A stretch of DNA of 64,000 nucleotides, from positions 2,231,001-2,295,000 of the forward strand of contig JBAJFG010000004.1 in the NCBI GenBank assembly GCA_037903475.1. Direction: 5' to 3'. Positions within the stretch are counted from its first letter, which is position 1; the number at the start of each line of letters is the position of its first letter. This DNA is from Ancylostoma caninum (lineage: Eukaryota > Nematoda > Chromadorea > Rhabditida > Ancylostomatidae). The notes below the pieces were generated by a model. It had not been told where the DNA came from, searched no databases, and was given only the letters and a program-made list of their open reading frames with translations. Shown in pieces: positions 59,973-64,000 of the stretch. The translations under genes were made by a program, and so were the position numbers.

Positions 59973-60957
59973 CTAGACGGCGTACCCGGCTTCGCTCGGG
60001 CGTTCAATTTTTCTCGGCCTTTTAAAGCTGATCCCAACACTTGTTGAACCAAAAAATCTTTTCAAAATGTTCATCATTTGGTGACCAGCTTAAGTGACCC
60101 TTCTTCATCCCGTCCCCTCTCTCAAAAAATGGGTTGAAGTTGCTAGTCTGGTAAATAAATTCTTCTAAAATGCTTGGCTCATCCACGTCCAGCGTTTCGA
60201 AAAACCCCAGAAGGCACGTTTTCACCGACCCGTGTGCAGAATGCCGAAAAATCAATAAAACAGATAAATCGATATTTCGGTCAAAACGGTTGTCATATTC
60301 GTGTCGAGTGCACTGAGATACTCCAGTAGACATGTTTTTACCAGCCCGTGGGCAAGAATGGCAAAAAATCAGTGAAATCAATAAATCGATATTCCGCTCA
60401 AAAAGGTTGCCATATCTGTATTCAGCGTATTGAGGTACCCCAGTAGACTTGCCTTCATTGCCTGGGCAAGAATAGCGAAAAATCAATAAAATCGATAAAT
60501 ATATAATGACATGCAAAATAGTTGCCATATTCGTGTACAGCGCATTGAGATACTCCAGCAGACATGTCTTTACCACCCCATGGGCAAGAATAGCTCAAAA
60601 TCAATAAAATCCATAAATCGATAACTTGGCGCAAAACGGTTGTCATTTTCGTGTTCAGCGTATTGAAGAACCCTAGTAGGCATGTTCTCGCCACTCCCTG
60701 GGCCAAAATAGCGAAAAATCAATAAAATCGATATAATCGATAAACCAATCGATAATCCCAAGTGCAAAGTAGCCTATAACCTCCGCCGGCCGCGGGAGAG
60801 TCTACCTGCAAAATTTGGTCCGAATCGGTTGATGCTGCGCGATTTCTATTCGGAACATACAAACGTACAAACATACATACACACAAACACACAAACACAC
60901 AAACATACAAACACACAAACATACAAACACACAAACTTTCACTTTTATATATACAGA
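59973..60957 (-). mobile_element. Non-autonomous Helitron, copy 2
   Basis: On the minus strand it starts TCTGTATATATAAAAGTG (preceded by A) and ends with the hairpin CCCGAGCGAAGCCGGG, 8 nt, CTAG and then T. The hairpin pairs CCCG/CGGG and GC/GC around GAA. Termini and layout match copy 1 at 515-1097. The interior has a microsatellite of ACAAACAC/ACATAC words (about 60847-60945) and a tandem array (about 60165-60770). No Rep/helicase. Confidence 0.88.
60165..60770 (-). repeat. Tandem array of about 118-bp units inside the Helitron
   Basis: The word TTGYCATATTCGTGT (plus strand) or close variants recurs at 60289, 60407, 60522 and 60640, a spacing of 118, 115 and 118 bp. Each unit carries AATCAATAAAATCGATAAAT. 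The long minus-strand open frame across it (184 codons) is a by-product of the repeat. Confidence 0.85.
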
Positions 60958-61019
60958 TGGAAGCACAGAGTTGACAGCCGTAACGTGAAGGTGGTGGTAT
61001 TAAGAACTAAGTAGCGTCG

Positions 61020-61238
61020 TGTGGCTTCACCAGCAGTCGGTTGAACGGGCGAACACGGCAGAGTTTCAGCTTTATTAGGGCAGTAGGAAATGTGGCATCA
61101 AATATCAATATAATAGTAAGTAGAAATGTTCGCGAGAAGAAGAACAACTGAGGAGTGGGGAGCGCCTTTTATACCGCGCCATTCCCGCCAACTATCGATG
61201 TAGATCAATGACACATACATACACACGACCCGCTTACA
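61020..61238 (-). repeat. 219-bp 3' LTR of a gypsy retrotransposon
   Basis: TGTGGCTTC...CGCTTACA, i.e. TG...CA. On the minus strand it has TATAAAA (61167-61173) followed by AATAAA (61071-61076), the expected promoter then polyadenylation order. The purine tract (complement of 61239-61257) abuts it. The partner LTR would lie beyond 64000, so the target duplication cannot be checked. Confidence 0.8.
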
Positions 61239-61487
61239 ACTCCCCCCCTCCCTCGCTCAAGCGACGTCCCTTGTCGCTGGCGCATTGAAAAAAAAATGTG
61301 AACAACACAAGATGAACTACTAGATTATGGAAAAAAGGAAATGAGACTTGATAACAACATCGAGATTAAAATGGGATGAGAAAAAATAATAAAATGCATA
61401 TTAGGCAGCTTCAAATTAGGAGATTACTAATCAGCAAGTTATAGCAAAAAGCAACTACGATCCGTCAGTGATTCAGAGAGAATCGAA
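61239..61487 (-). other. 3' untranslated region and purine tract of the gypsy element
   Basis: No ORF. AGCGAGGGAGGGGGGGAG next to the LTR on the minus strand is the plus-strand primer site. Confidence 0.65.
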
Positions 61488-63872
61488 TTAGTGGAAATAA
61501 GGATGATATTTTTTTCCACCCCTGTGGGGTCCCCCTCTTCCTCTGGTTCCCCTTGCGGAGAAACGTCCTCGATTTCCATGAGTTCTGCTTCCTTCGTCGT
61601 GATGGTGATATGGTGCTTCGTCTTCAGATTGATCGGTGAGGCGTCTCCAATTTCCTTCGTCGTCGTGTAACCCTCTCTTTTTTTCCTTATACGCCGTCGC
61701 TCTATCGACAGGCTGATCCAGTAACTTGTAGATGTTGCCGCTCAGGTGGGGTCTCACAAAACTATGCATCGCCGCCAGAAACGCCTTCATGGATTGGGCT
61801 GGGTACGCGGATCCCCCTGAACATCGAGTAGACTCTCCAAGGCATGCGAATGGCTCGGCTATTGATGGCACGGACGTAAATGTTGTCACGACATTAGCTT
61901 TCATGGCAGCCGCTGCTTCCCTCACTATCTCGAGCATGTCGATTGCGTCTTTTCTATTTTGGGTCCAACCCGCTTCACCTCTCGGGCCACTCACAGCTAT
62001 CAACTTTACTCCCTGCCCGACGATGTTCGTGAAAGCCATCCCGAGCGCATTCCACTCATTTCTGTCACACGGCCGGTCCGTCGTAGGTGTCACAAAAATG
62101 CATGTTTTCACTGCAGCCATATCGACCAGCTCACGCGGTATGTCAGAAAGATCTCTATAGATGATCATCTTCATATTCGGCTCCACGTGCATCACTCGCC
62201 GATATCCACGGAAACCCGATGGCAAAATCATAGTCGTCCGCTTCGTGGTGTTGAACCTGCAGTCCTCCCATGAGTGGTTGCTAGCGAAACGAATTCCTGC
62301 GTTGGCCAAATCATTCAGCTGGGTGATTTCCATGTTGACATTTTCCTTCCCAGTCATGGCTATGCTGCTTCCGTCATGGAGGATCAAGGCCTTTAGCATG
62401 TGATCACAGTATCGCTTGTAAAAAGTATAAGCTTTTTCCGTGCCGGACATCGTAACAAAATTATAGGAAGTTGATCTCATCAGATAACGTTTCTTGTCGA
62501 TGTCAGTTTCGTTTTCATACACAGAAATCATGCGGGCAAGAGAGTACACCGAGTGAATATGAAGATCACGGATTACAGGATCACTCTCATCGGGGACCAC
62601 ATCCGAGAATCGCATTCCTCTAACAGTACAGTTGTACTCATCCGGATCGTTTTCGCGACGTCCTGGCCCAGGGCAGACGTAGAAGAGGCTCAACGCGGAA
62701 CTGTCGAAATCAGCCGTGGTTGCCCTGCAACATAATGATTGACTTGTTTTATTCGCAACGTTAGGCTTCCTACCCCGTTTAGCTCTCCTCATGTTTGTTT
62801 CAATCGGTGTGTCATCAATTTCTTGTGGTATTTTTATCAACATGTCGTGCTGTACTCGTATCGGTTCTTCATTCTTCCCAATATTTGCTAAAAGGGCAGA
62901 GTTATCACTGATCTCTAGTACCCGAAATGGCCCGCTCCAAGTATCTACAAGCTTAGGGTGTTTGAAAGTGCTCTTCTCCCTCGGTAATTTCACATACACT
63001 CTGTCCCCGATCTTCGGCATCTTGCTAGGATCAACCCTGCACCTATTGTCATAATTCTTTTTCATATTTTCCTTGTAGGTTTCGTTAAGCTCCTTCGCGC
63101 ACTCGGTTATGTGCTTGATTCCCATCATGAGTTCATGTTTGTAGTCATCGAAGTCTATGTGGTTCCAGGATAGGTAATCACCGGGGATCTCGTTCGACGG
63201 GTAATTTGGGTCAAATGCATGGAGCATGTAAAAGGGACTTTCTCCTACTGCTTCATGAGGTGCCGAATTGTACGCAAATACTACCATGGGCAACAATACA
63301 TTCCATTGGGCCGGTATCACTGTTTTCTTCTTGAGCATTCGCGTTACGGTCCCTATCGCACGTTCCGTTACCCCATTCTCCCTGGGGTTATACCCTTTAG
63401 TGGTCGACTGCTTTATGCCCGTTATTTCACATATTTCGCTTAGTATACTATTTACAAATTCTGGACCTTGATCTGAGTGAATGGTTTTCGGCCATCTGCA
63501 CCCGTCGCAGATCCATCTCTCAAATATCGTCCTGGCCACCGTTTTCGCTGACTTGTCCGGAATGGGATAGGCCCCCAAAAACTTCGTGAAATGGTCGATA
63601 ACAACCAACGCATATCGATTTCCTCGTTCCGATAGTCCCAACTCCACCAAGTCGACCCCTATCAACTCGAAAGGTCTTGATGTCGTGATGGGCTTCAGTG
63701 GAGGGACGTTGCGCTGATGGCTCCGGGCTAAAAAACATTCCTTGCATGATTTGGACCACTTCATGATATCCTGTTCCATCCCTTCCCAGAATACCATCTT
63801 TTCCAGTTTCTGGAGCAGCTTCCGACCATTCAGGTGACCAGCCATCGCTCCTTTATGTGCTTCATCAAACAC
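61488..63872 (-). CDS. Gypsy integrase fused to a long unrecognised C-terminal domain
   Basis: A 794-residue ORF. Residues 6-46 form the HHCC zinc module (H6, H13, C43, C46). The catalytic core has D74 (IGVDLVEL), D134 (IHSDQGPEF) and E170 (NGVTER), an exact D,D35E spacing. The GPF/Y-like motif WSGPFRVLE is at 312-320. From about residue 380 to 740 comes a domain I do not recognise (KKRYLMRSTSYNFVTMSGTE, VHVEP-type and IAVSGPRGEAGW stretches), then an acidic/His stretch and an RG-rich tail (RFSARGTRGRGGPHRGGKK). A CAG acceptor-like site on the minus strand at 62725-62727 precedes the domain, so it might be a spliced third ORF in the env position. No signal peptide or membrane segment is evident in it. 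Upstream, the same frame continues towards the rest of pol but is cut by TGA at 63882-63884. Confidence 0.88.
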   Translation of the reverse strand: MFDEAHKGAMAGHLNGRKLLQKLEKMVFWEGMEQDIMKWSKSCKECFLARSHQRNVPPLKPITTSRPFELIGVDLVELGLSERGNRYALVVIDHFTKFLGAYPIPDKSAKTVARTIFERWICDGCRWPKTIHSDQGPEFVNSILSEICEITGIKQSTTKGYNPRENGVTERAIGTVTRMLKKKTVIPAQWNVLLPMVVFAYNSAPHEAVGESPFYMLHAFDPNYPSNEIPGDYLSWNHIDFDDYKHELMMGIKHITECAKELNETYKENMKKNYDNRCRVDPSKMPKIGDRVYVKLPREKSTFKHPKLVDTWSGPFRVLEISDNSALLANIGKNEEPIRVQHDMLIKIPQEIDDTPIETNMRRAKRGRKPNVANKTSQSLCCRATTADFDSSALSLFYVCPGPGRRENDPDEYNCTVRGMRFSDVVPDESDPVIRDLHIHSVYSLARMISVYENETDIDKKRYLMRSTSYNFVTMSGTEKAYTFYKRYCDHMLKALILHDGSSIAMTGKENVNMEITQLNDLANAGIRFASNHSWEDCRFNTTKRTTMILPSGFRGYRRVMHVEPNMKMIIYRDLSDIPRELVDMAAVKTCIFVTPTTDRPCDRNEWNALGMAFTNIVGQGVKLIAVSGPRGEAGWTQNRKDAIDMLEIVREAAAAMKANVVTTFTSVPSIAEPFACLGESTRCSGGSAYPAQSMKAFLAAMHSFVRPHLSGNIYKLLDQPVDRATAYKEKKRGLHDDEGNWRRLTDQSEDEAPYHHHDEGSRTHGNRGRFSARGTRGRGGPHRGGKKYHPYFH

Positions 63873-64000
63873 AGTCCGTCGTCATGTTTTTGGTACCACT
63901 GTAACCATTCCTGCTTCAGTCGTTATTTTCAATTCTCCCTGATCAATCGCGAAATTCGCTATGCAGAACTTCTTCGCGCACCTTGGGAACTTTACTGCTT

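Larger units (their letters stand above)
61020..64000 (-). mobile_element. Gypsy-type LTR retrotransposon, 3' part, runs off the window
   Basis: It comprises the LTR, purine tract, integrase ORF and upstream pol sequence to the end of the window. RT, RNase H, protease and gag would lie beyond 64000. The TGA at 63882-63884 suggests this copy is no longer fully coding. It sits, with the Helitron, downstream of the RPC9 exons and on the opposite strand. Confidence 0.85.

Noticed and set aside
60022..60576. 184-codon minus-strand frame
   Set aside because: It coincides with the 118-bp tandem array and contains repeated peptide units. It is open because of the repeat, not because of a gene.

Overview
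The window looks like a piece of a nematode nuclear genome, most probably clade V (rhabditine/strongylid, hookworm-like). Two conserved animal genes have many short exons, GT-AG introns with T-rich TTTCAG-type acceptors, and products most like nematode proteins. The rest is an unusually dense, layered mix of transposable elements. No rRNA, convincing tRNA or CRISPR array was seen.

Layout. 1-5 kb: a foldback repeat, a non-autonomous Helitron (515-1097) and cap-2, the F-actin capping protein beta subunit, on the minus strand (about 1748-4685). 5-10 kb: possible minus-strand coding scraps, then MITEs (short terminal-inverted-repeat elements) with TA, TTAA and 8-bp target duplications. 10.3-14.9 kb: one hAT-type MITE, split by a 4.3-kb insert that itself contains a young LTR element (10849-13644) coding only gag-protease. 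15-18.5 kb: foldback repeats and unrecognised coding-like segments. 18.6-22.3 kb: a DNA transposon with a multi-exon DDE transposase (minus) tail-to-tail with a gene for a P2X7-receptor-type cysteine-rich cytoplasmic domain (plus). 22.8-41.3 kb: MITEs, a decayed gypsy element (31.0-33.5 kb) and a nested MITE stack (38383-41305). 42.1-42.8 kb: a small two-exon gene. 43.6 kb: an intact hAT MITE with a perfect 8-bp duplication. 49.2-56.6 kb: gmps-1, GMP synthase, 17 exons, plus strand, with a mariner-like insert in intron 6. 59.27-59.66 kb: the first three exons of the RNA polymerase III subunit RPC9 (CRCP). 60.0-64.0 kb: a second Helitron on the minus strand and the 3' half of a gypsy LTR retrotransposon whose pol ORF runs on into a long unrecognised post-integrase domain.

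How it fits together. cap-2 and gmps-1 are divergent and about 44 kb apart. From memory their C. elegans orthologues are M106.5 and M106.4, neighbours on one cosmid, so this looks like an old gene pair pushed apart by transposons. The three conserved genes are housekeeping genes (actin capping, guanine nucleotide synthesis, Pol III transcription). The most novel-looking signals are the transposon carrying a P2X7-type domain, the post-integrase domain shared by two gypsy elements, and Helitrons with an internal tandem array of about 118 bp.
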